The notes beneath the pieces are model-generated. The model was not told the origin of the DNA. It made no database searches and saw nothing but the letters and a program-made list of their open reading frames with translations. A DNA stretch of 44,906 bases from Pseudomonas huaxiensis (GTDB lineage: Bacteria; Pseudomonadota; Gammaproteobacteria; Pseudomonadales; Pseudomonadaceae), in the NCBI RefSeq assembly GCF_003231275.1, contig NZ_QKVL01000043.1, positions 1 to 44,906 of the forward strand, in the 5' to 3' direction. The translations under genes were made by a program, and so were the position numbers. Position 1 is the first letter of the stretch. Each line of letters opens with the position of its first letter. Positions 8,817-16,579 of this stretch are shown here, in pieces.

Positions 8817-9407
8817 TCAAAGCAGTTGGCAGGCGTCTTCAAAGGCAAGGCGTGGCAGGCGGCCGAACAGTTTCTCCGGATTGCCATGGCCCAGGTTGAC
8901 GATGAAGTTGGCGGTCCAGGTGGTGCCGGCGAAGAACTCGGCGTCGACCTTGCTCGCCTCAAAGCCGGAGAGAGCCCCGACATCCAGCCCAAGGGAGCGG
9001 GCAGCTATGATCAAATAAGCGCCCTGCAGGGAACCATTGCGGAAAGCGGTTTCGTGAGCCGCCTCAGGACTATGGGTGAACCAACTCTTGGCATCCGCAT
9101 GCGGGAAAAGCGTGGGCAGGTGCTCATAGAAAGCAGTGTCCCAAGCGACAACAATGCTAACCGGCGCCGTCATGGTCTTCTCCAGATTCCCCTTGGAGAG
9201 AGCAGGCGCCAGGCGTTCCTTGGCAGCCATGCTACGCAGGAAGACAAAGCGCCCAGGTGAGCAGTTGGCAGAGGTCGGGGCCATCTTCAGCAGGTCGTAT
9301 AGTTGACGAAGGACATCATCATCAATGCCTTGCGTGCTCCAGCCGTTATGGCTGCGGGCGGCACCGAACAGTGTGGCCAATGCAGAATCATTCAGGGGTT
9401 GGCTCAT
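8817..9407 (-). CDS. rutE: RutE, nitroreductase-family malonic semialdehyde reductase
   Basis: 196 residues from the ATG at 9407, the same length as E. coli RutE; an AAGGTG ribosome site lies six or seven bases ahead. A GTG at 9413 is possible and would overlap the rutD stop. Conserved stretches include S-H-N-G-W near 22, P-T-S-A-N-C-S-P near 45, W-F-T-H-S-P near 113 and L-P-R-L-A-F-E-D-A at the end. The family uses FMN. RutE is assigned to reduction of malonic semialdehyde to 3-hydroxypropionate. Its presence together with ydfG gives this operon two candidate aldehyde reductases. Confidence 0.94.
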   Translation of the reverse strand: MSQPLNDSALATLFGAARSHNGWSTQGIDDDVLRQLYDLLKMAPTSANCSPGRFVFLRSMAAKERLAPALSKGNLEKTMTAPVSIVVAWDTAFYEHLPTLFPHADAKSWFTHSPEAAHETAFRNGSLQGAYLIIAARSLGLDVGALSGFEASKVDAEFFAGTTWTANFIVNLGHGNPEKLFGRLPRLAFEDACQLL

Positions 9408-9409
9408 GG

Positions 9410-10204
9410 TCACACCTTGGTTTGAGCGTCAAGAAAGGCCAGCAACTGCTCGTTGAACTCACTGGCGGCGGTGATGTTATGGGCATGCCCACCATGCTCA
9501 GCGGTATGCAGCCGTGCGTTAGGCAACCTCTGGGCGAGGGTCATTGAACAGGTCCAAGGCACCAGCACATCATCCTTGGCCACCGACACCAGCGTGGGCA
9601 CACCGATATCGGCCAGTTGATCACTGATGTCGAAGCGGCGCAGCGCAGCGATTCGCGCCTTCATGGTGGCGGCCCCCGGAAAATGCGCCGCCGAATGCTC
9701 CACTTCGGCTTGCACCTGCTCAGCATTCGCGGCACACCAACTGGCCGGGTACAGGAAGATCGGTTGTGCCTCGACATAGGCCCGCGGGCCGACTGCATCG
9801 AGCAACGCCAGGCGCGCATCGAAACAACGCGCCGAGTGCGGATTGGGCGCTGCCCAGGCATTGATCAAGGTCAGACTGCGCAGCCTCTCCGGGAAGTCGA
9901 GCGCCAGTTGCAAACCCGCCAGTCCGCCCAGGGCATGGCCAACGAGATGGCAGTCGCGGGTTTGCGTGACATCGAGTACATCACGGATGTCACGGGCCAT
10001 ATCGGCAATCCGATAATCCTCGGGCAGTGTTTGGCGGCTACGTCCGGTGCCACGCTGGTCATAGACAATGACCTTGTAACCCGCCGCAACCAGCACCGGA
10101 ACCAGCGACGACCAGTAACCCGCCCCGCCTCCCAGGCCAGAAGAAAGCAGCACTGCTGACCCATCGACGGGCCCGTGCACCTCATGGTGCAGGGCCGTGC
10201 TCAT
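9410..10204 (-). CDS. rutD: RutD, alpha/beta-hydrolase of the Rut pathway
   Basis: 264 residues of the alpha/beta-hydrolase fold: G-L-G-G oxyanion loop near residue 24, Y-D-Q-R-G-T-G-R near 49, and the nucleophile elbow G-H-A-L-G near 87. The elbow carries alanine where most hydrolases have serine; E. coli RutD has the same G-H-A-L-G, so this is a family trait and not decay. A late Asp (A-K-D-D-V-L-V-P) and His (E-H-G-G-H-A) are kept. RutD is thought to speed hydrolysis of aminoacrylate or carbamate in uracil breakdown. Its ATG overlaps the rutC stop by four bases. Confidence 0.93.
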   Translation of the reverse strand: MSTALHHEVHGPVDGSAVLLSSGLGGGAGYWSSLVPVLVAAGYKVIVYDQRGTGRSRQTLPEDYRIADMARDIRDVLDVTQTRDCHLVGHALGGLAGLQLALDFPERLRSLTLINAWAAPNPHSARCFDARLALLDAVGPRAYVEAQPIFLYPASWCAANAEQVQAEVEHSAAHFPGAATMKARIAALRRFDISDQLADIGVPTLVSVAKDDVLVPWTCSMTLAQRLPNARLHTAEHGGHAHNITAASEFNEQLLAFLDAQTKV

Positions 10205-10593
10205 TGGCCTTTGCCGATATGCGCGACGCTGGCGATCTCGATCAGCGCGTCAGGCTTCACCAACCCTGTCTGCACGCAATAGCGGGCGGGTTTCTCGCCC
10301 GGGAAAAACTCGGCGTACACGCTGTTGATGGCGGCGTAGTTATCCCAGTTCGTCAGGAATACATGGTTAAACGTGACGTCATCCATGCTGCCACCAGCGG
10401 TTTCGATGACACTCTTGATGATGGTCAGTACATGCCTCGTTTGCGCGGCGGCATCGCCGACATGCACGACGTTGTTGTCGCTGTCGAATGGCAAAGTGCC
10501 CGATACATAGAGGATGCCGTCGGCCAGAGTGCCAGGAACGAATGGGGCGAGCGGTTTGCCGGTACCAACCGGGATGATTACCTGTTTAGGCAT
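10201..10593 (-). CDS. rutC: RutC, RidA-family aminoacrylate deaminase
   Basis: 130 residues, full length for the RidA/YjgF family. The key Arg104 (K-P-A-R-Y-C-V) and Glu119 (L-I-E-I-A-S-V-A) of the family active site are present, and G-I-L-Y-V-S-G-T-L-P matches E. coli RutC. The protein forms trimers and deaminates or reduces 3-aminoacrylate formed after RutB acts, releasing ammonia. It is 46 bases downstream of rutB and overlaps rutD by four bases. Confidence 0.95.
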   Translation of the reverse strand: MPKQVIIPVGTGKPLAPFVPGTLADGILYVSGTLPFDSDNNVVHVGDAAAQTRHVLTIIKSVIETAGGSMDDVTFNHVFLTNWDNYAAINSVYAEFFPGEKPARYCVQTGLVKPDALIEIASVAHIGKGQ

Positions 10594-10639
10594 GGAGGAG
10601 CCTCAGAGTTAATAGATGAAAGAAGGCAAGGCCAGTCGA

Positions 10640-11389
10640 TCAGTTCGTCGCAAGACTGCTGACGAAGTGATCCACCGTGGAGACCCAACCGAAGAAGCTT
10701 TCGACGTTGTAAACCGTGCTGGCCTGGATACGCTCGCCACCCAGTTCATGCGTGGCGTCTTCGAGCATCACGCCGAAGTACTCAAGGTGGAAGGCATCGC
10801 GCAGGGTGCTTTCAACGCAGACATTGGTGGCGATGCCGGTGAACACCAGATTGCGGATGCCACGGGCACGCAGGGTGCTGTCCAGGGAGCTATTGAAGAA
10901 GCCGCTGTAGCGCGGTTTCGGCACCACGATATCGCCAGGCTGTGGCGTGAGCTCGTCTACGATCTGGTAATCCCAGCCGCCTTTGGCGAGAAAGCGCCCC
11001 TCCAGTTCCGGGTACTTGCGCATGGTTTTAAGGGCGTTGGATTTGTACCAGTTCGGCGAGCCAGGACCGCCTGCCTCGACGTAGGCGCTGTCCCAGCCGT
11101 TCTGCAGGTAAACAACGCAGATGCCGGCAGCACGGGCCGTGCGGATCGCCTCGCCGACTTTGGCGATCACACCCTGGGCGCCGGAAATATCAAAGCCCGC
11201 CGAGTCGACATAGCCGCCGACGGACGCGTAGGCATTTTGCATATCGACCACAATCAATGCAGTGTTGCTTCGATGCAGGTACAACGGCTCGGGGCGGGCC
11301 GGCAGCACCAACGGTGCTCCCCCACCGGGTGCTTCGGCGATACCGGCGGGGATGGTCGAAGAGAGTGTCAGGTTCTTTTCGGCACTCAT
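10640..11389 (-). CDS. rutB: RutB, peroxyureidoacrylate/ureidoacrylate amidohydrolase
   Basis: 249 residues of the isochorismatase-like cysteine hydrolase family. The catalytic triad is visible as Asp49 (V-V-D-M-Q-N), Lys158 (V-P-K-P-R-Y) and Cys191 (A-T-N-V-C-V-E-S). RutB splits the ring-opened product of RutA into carbamate and 3-aminoacrylate species. The first 25 residues are an extension relative to the E. coli numbering (Asp24, Lys133, Cys166), a constant offset that confirms the alignment. Its ATG overlaps the rutA stop by four bases, so translation is probably coupled. Confidence 0.96.
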   Translation of the reverse strand: MSAEKNLTLSSTIPAGIAEAPGGGAPLVLPARPEPLYLHRSNTALIVVDMQNAYASVGGYVDSAGFDISGAQGVIAKVGEAIRTARAAGICVVYLQNGWDSAYVEAGGPGSPNWYKSNALKTMRKYPELEGRFLAKGGWDYQIVDELTPQPGDIVVPKPRYSGFFNSSLDSTLRARGIRNLVFTGIATNVCVESTLRDAFHLEYFGVMLEDATHELGGERIQASTVYNVESFFGWVSTVDHFVSSLATN

Positions 11390-12510
11390 GATGCTGCTCC
11401 GACTGCCGCCTGCGTTTCTCCGACCAGGCTAGGTACCGGGCTGGCCACTTCGATACGACTTTTCATCAACGGCTGGATGCGTTGCCCAAAGGCTTCGACA
11501 CCCTCGATGAAATTGTCGAAGGTCAGTAATACGCCTTCGGTGCCTTCAACTTCAGCCACTTCGTCGAGCATGCGAGCGACGCTCTCGTAGGAGCCAATCA
11601 GGGTGCCCATGTTGATGTTGACTGCAGAAGTCGGGTCAGCCATCTGCCGCACATTGGTGTCGGCACCCGACGTCTTGTCGACAGCGCCCTGCACGCCCAG
11701 CCAGGCGACAGCTTCTTCATCGACGCCAGCTTTGTAGTGCTCCCACTTGGCGCGGGCGGCTTCGTCGGTCTCGTCGGCAATCACCATCATCAGAACGAAG
11801 GTGCTGACCTCACGGCCGGTCTCGCGGCTTGCCTCAAGCAGTTTTTTCGCTGCGGGAGCGAAGGCCTTCGGCGTGTTCACGCCTTTACCGAAACAGAAGT
11901 TGTGATCGGCATACTTTGCCGAAAAAGCCATGCCCGCATCGCTCTGCCCAGCGCAGATGACCTTCATGTCGGCCTGGGGTCGGGGGCTGACGCGACAGTC
12001 ATCCATCTGGAAGTGCGCGCCCTTGAAATCGGACTTTCCAGTGTTCCAGAGATCACGCAGCACCTGGATATATTCGGACAGATACTCGTAGCGATTCGAG
12101 AAGAACTCGTCACCAGGCCACATGCCCATTTGCGAGTATTCGGGGCGCTGCCAGCCGGTAACCAGATTGACGCCGAACCGGCCATCGGCAATCGAATCGA
12201 TGGTGGCCGCCATGCGCGCGATGATCGCCGGCGGCATCACCAGCGAGGGGGCCGTGGCGAATAGCTTGATCCGGCTAGTGACCGCCGCGAGGCCTGCCAT
12301 CAGGGTGAAAGACTCCAGGTTGTGATCCCAGAACTCGGTTTTGCCACCGAAACCACGCAGCTTGATCATCGACAGAGCGAAGTCGAAGCCATAGTGCTCG
12401 GCAGCCAGAGTGATCTTCTTGTTCAGTTCGAATGTAGGTTTGTACTGAGGAGCATTTTCGGAAATCAGCCAGCCGTTGTTGCCGATCGGGATAAAGATAC
12501 CCACCTTCAT
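11386..12510 (-). CDS. rutA: RutA, FMN-dependent pyrimidine monooxygenase
   Basis: 374 residues of the luciferase-like monooxygenase fold. The ATG at 12510 is chosen: a GGAG sits six bases ahead and the protein then begins M-K-V-G-I-F-I-P-I-G-N-N-G-W-L as in other RutA proteins; a GTG at 12522 is the alternative. Other hallmarks are S-M-I-K-L-R-G-F-G-G-K-T near 51, G-V-N-L-V-T-G-W near 132, V-I-C-A-G-Q-S-D-A-G-M near 185 and N-V-R-Q-M-A-D-P-T-S-A-V near 285. RutA uses reduced FMN from RutF and oxygen to open the uracil or thymine ring. It is the first gene of the operon, read from a sigma-54-type promoter about 45 bases upstream. Confidence 0.97.
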   Translation of the reverse strand: MKVGIFIPIGNNGWLISENAPQYKPTFELNKKITLAAEHYGFDFALSMIKLRGFGGKTEFWDHNLESFTLMAGLAAVTSRIKLFATAPSLVMPPAIIARMAATIDSIADGRFGVNLVTGWQRPEYSQMGMWPGDEFFSNRYEYLSEYIQVLRDLWNTGKSDFKGAHFQMDDCRVSPRPQADMKVICAGQSDAGMAFSAKYADHNFCFGKGVNTPKAFAPAAKKLLEASRETGREVSTFVLMMVIADETDEAARAKWEHYKAGVDEEAVAWLGVQGAVDKTSGADTNVRQMADPTSAVNINMGTLIGSYESVARMLDEVAEVEGTEGVLLTFDNFIEGVEAFGQRIQPLMKSRIEVASPVPSLVGETQAAVGAAS

Positions 12511-12564
12511 AATCATCTCCACTCGCCTTCACATCCCCCTTGGATGCGTGTCGATAAGAGTGTT

Positions 12565-12581
12565 AGCAGACACCATGCCAA
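12565..12581 (-). promoter_or_regulatory. Sigma-54 (-24/-12) promoter of the rut operon
   Basis: The minus strand reads TTGGCATGGTGTCTGCT, with GG and GC separated by exactly ten bases as required for RpoN promoters; it deviates from the TTGGCACG-N4-TTGCW consensus at two positions. The predicted start is near 12554, leaving a 44-base leader before the rutA ATG. The E. coli rut operon is known to be nitrogen-controlled through NtrC, which fits. A perfect TATAAT further upstream (about 12583-12588) has no convincing -35. Confidence 0.75.
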
Positions 12582-12633
12582 TTATATTTTCATGATATTT
12601 ATCAGATACCTACATAAAGTCATCAGCATTATT

Positions 12634-12649
12634 CAGACCAAATGGTCTG
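12634..12649. promoter_or_regulatory. RutR-type operator between rutA and rutR
   Basis: CAGACCAAATGGTCTG is a perfect 7+2+7 palindrome. It agrees with the E. coli RutR box TTGACCA-N2-TGGTCAA at the inner five bases of each arm. Its centre is about 63 bp from the -24 GG of the rutA promoter, near -87, and it lies about 194 bp before the chosen rutR start. It probably controls both divergent units. Binding is inferred from the motif and location. Confidence 0.75.
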
Positions 12650-12842
12650 TTTTGAACCGTTTGATTAAACAAGATCGCCCGATTTTGATGCGTTCGCGAG
12701 CCGTCGTGGGGCATTGGCAGTCGGGTCCCTGACCTCGATCAATGACACTGCCACTCAAGGCTGCTTGCCTGCCTCTGGCAGACCTGCTCTCCTGGCCAAG
12801 CCTGATACACTGCCCGCATCGATTGGCTTGGTGATTCAGGTA

Positions 12843-13616
12843 GTGGAAGACAAATCCATCAAGGGCGTGGTTGCTGCTGGCAAACCGCTCAAAAAGAAAA
12901 CACCGCTCAAAAAGGGCGGCGCCAAAACCAAGGAGCCTACGGCTGGTGTCAAGACCACGGTAGCGCGCACCATGAGCGCGAAATCGGAGCAGCGCCGGCA
13001 GTTGCAGATAAAGAACAAGCGCGAGTCGATCATCCATGCCGCGCTGGAGCTCTTTTCTCGGTTCGGTATGCACGGCACGAGTCTGGATCAGGTAGCTGAA
13101 GCGGCAGATGTATCCAAGACCAACCTGCTTTATTACTTCTCCAACAAGGAAGAGCTGTACACCAACGTGTTGCAGCACCTGCTGGAGATCTGGCTGGCAC
13201 CGCTCCAGGGTTTCGACGTCGAACAGGAGCCGATCGAGGCCATCCACCAGTACCTGCGTGCCAAGCTGGAGCTGTCCCGCGACCACCCGGCCGAGTCGAA
13301 ATTATTCTGTATGGAGATCATGCAGGGCGCTCCTCTGATGAAAGAGCGACTTGAACAGCAGTTGCGGCAGATGGTCGCCACCAAGGTCGCGGTGATCCAG
13401 GGCTGGATGGATGCCGGCAAGCTGTCGCCAATCGACCCCTACCACCTTATTTTCTCGATCTGGAGTACAACCCAGCATTACGCGGATTTCAGCACCCAGG
13501 TACAGGCCATCACTGGCAGGACCCTGGCTGACCCTGCGTTCTTCGAGGAGGTTTTGCACAACCTTCGCAATCTCATATGCCAAGGATTGCGTCCGCGCGC
13601 CGAACAGGACAGCTGA
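12843..13616 (+). CDS. rutR: TetR-family regulator of pyrimidine catabolism, RutR-like
   Basis: The TetR helix-turn-helix spans T-S-L-D-Q-V-A-E-A-A-D-V-S-K-T-N-L-L-Y-Y (residues about 79-98) and the C-domain shows E. coli RutR signatures: L-E-I-W-L-A-P-L, L-F-C-M-E-I-M-Q-G-A-P, W-S-T-T-Q-H-Y-A-D-F. RutR binds uracil or thymine and then leaves its operator. The start is uncertain: the GTG at 12843 (257 residues), other GTGs upstream, and an ATG at 12972 (214 residues, like E. coli) are all possible. If an early start is used, the protein has an unusual lysine-rich leader (K-P-L-K-K-K-T-P-L-K-K-G-G). An extended -10 (TGATACACT, near 12804) lies upstream. The gene faces away from rutA. Confidence 0.88.
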   Translation: MEDKSIKGVVAAGKPLKKKTPLKKGGAKTKEPTAGVKTTVARTMSAKSEQRRQLQIKNKRESIIHAALELFSRFGMHGTSLDQVAEAADVSKTNLLYYFSNKEELYTNVLQHLLEIWLAPLQGFDVEQEPIEAIHQYLRAKLELSRDHPAESKLFCMEIMQGAPLMKERLEQQLRQMVATKVAVIQGWMDAGKLSPIDPYHLIFSIWSTTQHYADFSTQVQAITGRTLADPAFFEEVLHNLRNLICQGLRPRAEQDS

Positions 13617-13644
13617 TCGTCCACTGACATCGTCTTTATAAATG

Positions 13645-13668
13645 GAGCGGCCGAACGGCACGCTCTTT
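13645..13668 (+). terminator. Intrinsic terminator after rutR
   Basis: GAGCGGCC and GGC-A-CGCTC form an eight-pair stem with one bulged A and a GAAC loop, followed by TTTGAGCTTTT. It starts 29 bases past the rutR stop. Confidence 0.65.
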
Positions 13669-13806
13669 GAGCTTTTGCACCTGACACCCCCGCCTCTGCC
13701 TTTCGTGCCATTCACCAAAAGCCTGCACGCCCTCCTCTATCGATCAGTCGCTTGGCCATCTGCCGCCCATTTCTCGTGCGCCATGCACAAACTAAGTGCT
13801 CTAGAT

Positions 13807-13822
13807 CAGACCATTTGATCTG
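13807..13822. promoter_or_regulatory. RutR-type operator ahead of the nucleoside transporter operon
   Basis: CAGACCATTTGATCTG repeats the left arm of the rutA operator exactly and differs by one base in the right arm. An overlapping outer palindrome AGATCA-N7-TGATCT covers 13803-13821. The centre is about 62 bp upstream of the -24 GG of the sigma-54 promoter, the same position as at rutA. Confidence 0.7.
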
Positions 13823-13873
13823 TTTTTGTGTTAGTCGATCTTTAAGACACTGTTAATAAACGAATTATTTTTA

Positions 13874-13890
13874 GTGGCACGGAAGCTGCT
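13874..13890 (+). promoter_or_regulatory. Sigma-54 (-24/-12) promoter of the nucleoside transporter operon
   Basis: GTGGCACGGAAGCTGCT has GG and GC ten bases apart and a perfect TGGCACG core. The predicted start is near 13901, giving a leader of about 73 bases before the ATG at 13974. This argues against translation from the earlier in-frame ATG at 13902. An AT-rich stretch between the operator and this element could bind IHF. Confidence 0.78.
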
Positions 13891-13973
13891 CCCAGCCTCG
13901 CATGCTGAGTCAGAGGGCCCACTGGTTCAGCAGCGTGCTCCCAATAATTCGCCTAACAGCAGGAAAACGACTT

Positions 13974-15068
13974 ATGTTCAGGAATGTTTTGCAGGGGACT
14001 CTGTGTGCAGCTGTTCTGCTTACTGGCGTTGCCGTTAAAGCTCAGGCCGAGGGGCTCACGCTCAAGGCACCGGCGAAGATAGCCATGGTCTACATCAGTC
14101 CTCGCAACGATGGCGGCTGGACCCAGGCTTTCGACGAAGCGCGGCAGAAGCTAGAGACTGAACTCGATCAGAAGATTCAGTTTGTCGAGAGCGTGCCGGA
14201 AAACGCCGCCGCCATCACCCCGGTGGTTGACCGCTTGATCGCCCGCGGTGCCAACATCATCGTCGGTACCGCCTTTGGCTACTCCGACACGTTCCTTGAG
14301 CTTGCCAGGAAATACCCTGACGTCGCCTTCCTCAACGGGTCGGGTACCACCAACGCTCCCAACCTCGAATCGTTCTACGGGCGCACCTATGAAAGCCAAT
14401 ATCTGTGCGGCATGGCGGCTGCGGCAGCCTCCAAGACAGGGAAGCTGGGCTTCGTTGCCGCCAACCCCTTTGGTCAGGTGAACTGGACGGTAAACGCCTT
14501 CGAACTGGGGGCCCAGCAAATCAATCCCGCAGCGACCGTTAATGTGGTCTACACCGGCGCCTGGAATGACCCCGTCAAGGAGCGTGCCGCGACTATGGCA
14601 TTGATCGACAACGGCGCCGATGTGATCGGCCAGCATGTCGACAGCCCTACACCGCAATTGGTAGCCCAGGAGCGCGGCGTACACGGCACCGGGTATCACC
14701 GCGACCTCAGCGAGTTCGCCCCCAAGGCCACCGTCTGCTCGTCGATGTGGGTGTGGGATCGTTTCCTGGCACCGGAGCTGAAGAAGGTCATGGCGGGCAA
14801 CTGGCAGCCCACCGGCAACGGCGCGCTGCTGTCGATGCAACAAGGTGGCACCGATATCAGCCTGACCAACGACCCGATCATCTCCGCCGCCGATCGCGCG
14901 AAGATCGAGGCTGCCCGCGCCGAACTGCTCGCCGGACAAAAGATCCTCTACAGCGGCCCACTCAGTGACCGCGACGGCAAAGAGCGCATTGCCGCCGGCG
15001 AGGTCATGGCCGACGCAGATCTCTGGAAAATGGACTGGTTCGTCAAAGGCGTGAAGACCCAACAATGA
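13974..15068 (+). CDS. BMP/PnrA-family nucleoside-binding periplasmic protein of an ABC transporter
   Basis: 364 residues from the ATG at 13974, which has an AGGA about nine bases ahead and starts a clear signal peptide (hydrophobic about 9-21, cut after A-Q-A at 25). The mature protein shows family landmarks: K-I-A-M-V-Y-I-S-P-R-N-D-G-G-W-T-Q-A-F near 35, A-N-I-I-V-G-T-A-F-G-Y near 88, F-Y-G-R-T-Y-E-S-Q-Y near 132 and G-A-D-V-I-G-Q-H near 204. BMP proteins bind purine or pyrimidine nucleosides in the periplasm. It is the first gene of a four-gene operon under an RpoN-type promoter; its stop overlaps the ATPase start by four bases. Confidence 0.92.
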   Translation: MFRNVLQGTLCAAVLLTGVAVKAQAEGLTLKAPAKIAMVYISPRNDGGWTQAFDEARQKLETELDQKIQFVESVPENAAAITPVVDRLIARGANIIVGTAFGYSDTFLELARKYPDVAFLNGSGTTNAPNLESFYGRTYESQYLCGMAAAAASKTGKLGFVAANPFGQVNWTVNAFELGAQQINPAATVNVVYTGAWNDPVKERAATMALIDNGADVIGQHVDSPTPQLVAQERGVHGTGYHRDLSEFAPKATVCSSMWVWDRFLAPELKKVMAGNWQPTGNGALLSMQQGGTDISLTNDPIISAADRAKIEAARAELLAGQKILYSGPLSDRDGKERIAAGEVMADADLWKMDWFVKGVKTQQ

Positions 15069-16579
15069 AACAGGTCAACGCCCTCCAACTGACCGGCATC
15101 AACAAGTCGTTCGACGGTTTCCAGGCCCTCAGTGACGCGCACTTCACCGCCTCGTGGGGCGAGGTGCACGCCCTGCTGGGTGAGAATGGCGCTGGCAAGT
15201 CATCATTGATGAACATCGCCGCAGGGCTGTATGCGCCGGAAACCGGCAGCCTGCTGGTGGATGACAATCAGGTACGGCTGAGCGGCCCTCGGGACGCCAG
15301 CCGCTACCGTATCGGCATGGTGCATCAGCACTTCAAACTGGTGAAGCCGTTCACTGTGGCGCAGAACATCCTCCTCGGCCTGCCGGCAGACCCGCGGCAG
15401 GGCAGCTATCGCAAGCGCCTGCAATTGCTGGAGCAGCAGATCAGTGCCAAAGCCGAGGAGCTTGGCTTTGCGCTTGATCCCCGGCAACGGGTGGAACAAC
15501 TGTCGGTGGCGGAACAGCAGCGCGTGGAGATCCTCAAGGTGCTGCTCGCCGGGGCGCGGATCCTGATTCTCGACGAACCTACTGCGGTGCTCACCGATCA
15601 GGAGGCCGAGCGCCTGCTTGCCACAGTGCAGGCTTTCGCCCGGCAAGGTGCGGCAGTGGTGCTGGTGACGCACAAGATGGCCGACGTGAAGCGCTATGCC
15701 GACCGCGTGACAGTGATGCGCGCAGGTAAAACCATTCAGACCCTCGATCCCCAGAGCGTCAGCGTCGAGGAGCTGGTTCGCCTCACCGTCGGTGAATCGA
15801 GCCTTTCAGGTTATCAACCAGGCCCGGCGGCAGGCTCGCTGCGCTTGCAGGTGCGCGATCTACGCAGCCCGACGGGTAGCGGCCCGCTGGCAGGAGTCAA
15901 TATGAGCGTGCACGCCGGGCAGATCTACGGCATTGCCGGAGTTGGTGGCAACGGCCAAGGCGAGTTGGCGAATGCGCTGATGGGGCTACCGCAGCCGACC
16001 GAGGGAGAGATCCATCTGGAGGGTTTCGGTGACCTGCGCAACGCCAGCCCCGAGCAGCGTCGCGCTCTGCGCATTGCATGTATCCCGGCAGACCGCTACG
16101 GCGCCGCCCTTGCGGGCTCGCTGAGTGTGGCCGAAAACTTCGCCATCGGTCAGGTTCATGAAGGGCGCTACGGCTCGTTCCTGCGCTTGCTGGGCAGTCG
16201 CATGCAAAGCGATGCGGCAGCGGCGGTCAAGGATTTCGATGTGCAGGGTGTGCGCTCATTGGAACAGAGCGCCGCCCTGCTCTCCGGCGGTAACGCACAG
16301 AAGCTGGTCATTGCCCGGGAGTTCAGCCGCGATCCACAACTGGTGGTGGTGCATAGCCCGAGCCGCGGCCTCGATGTGCGTGCGACCCAGGCCGTCCATG
16401 GCCGGCTGCGTGCAGCCCGGGACGCCGGTGCTGCGGTGCTGGTGATAAGTGAAGACCTCGATGAAGTGCTGACCCTGGCCGACCGTATTGGCGTGATGAA
16501 CGGCGGTCGCATCGTCGCCGAGTTCAACCACCCCGCCGATCGCCAGGCAATTGGTAAAGCAATGGTGAGCCATGACTGA
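15065..16579 (+). CDS. Double-domain ATPase of the BMP-type nucleoside ABC transporter
   Basis: 504 residues with two ATP-binding cassettes. The first has Walker A G-E-N-G-A-G-K-S-S at 39-47, a signature region L-S-V-A-E-Q-Q-R and Walker B I-L-I-L-D-E-P-T. The second has a Walker-A-like G-V-G-G-N-G-Q-G-E and signature L-S-G-G-N-A-Q-K, but its Walker B ends V-V-V-H-S-P-S-R-G-L-D, so the usual acidic residue is replaced. One degenerate site is common in this sugar/nucleoside importer class, so the transporter is probably active. It powers uptake with the two permeases that follow. It overlaps both neighbours (four bases upstream, eight downstream). Confidence 0.93.
   Translation: MKQVNALQLTGINKSFDGFQALSDAHFTASWGEVHALLGENGAGKSSLMNIAAGLYAPETGSLLVDDNQVRLSGPRDASRYRIGMVHQHFKLVKPFTVAQNILLGLPADPRQGSYRKRLQLLEQQISAKAEELGFALDPRQRVEQLSVAEQQRVEILKVLLAGARILILDEPTAVLTDQEAERLLATVQAFARQGAAVVLVTHKMADVKRYADRVTVMRAGKTIQTLDPQSVSVEELVRLTVGESSLSGYQPGPAAGSLRLQVRDLRSPTGSGPLAGVNMSVHAGQIYGIAGVGGNGQGELANALMGLPQPTEGEIHLEGFGDLRNASPEQRRALRIACIPADRYGAALAGSLSVAENFAIGQVHEGRYGSFLRLLGSRMQSDAAAAVKDFDVQGVRSLEQSAALLSGGNAQKLVIAREFSRDPQLVVVHSPSRGLDVRATQAVHGRLRAARDAGAAVLVISEDLDEVLTLADRIGVMNGGRIVAEFNHPADRQAIGKAMVSHD

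Noticed and set aside
9660..9700. Missing nucleophilic serine in RutD (G-H-A-L-G) as a sign of inactivation
   Set aside because: E. coli RutD has the same alanine, so it is a family feature.
10616..11590. Long plus-strand open frame (324 codons) across rutB and rutA
   Set aside because: It is antisense to two well-matched rut genes and its protein has no family features; high GC codon bias creates such mirror frames.
14151..15065. 304-codon minus-strand frame over the nucleoside-binding protein gene
   Set aside because: It mirrors a clear BMP-family gene and has no recognisable motifs or start signals.
16330..16380. Degenerate second Walker B in the nucleoside ATPase as evidence of decay
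   Set aside because: One degenerate nucleotide site is common in this double-cassette importer class and the operon is otherwise intact.
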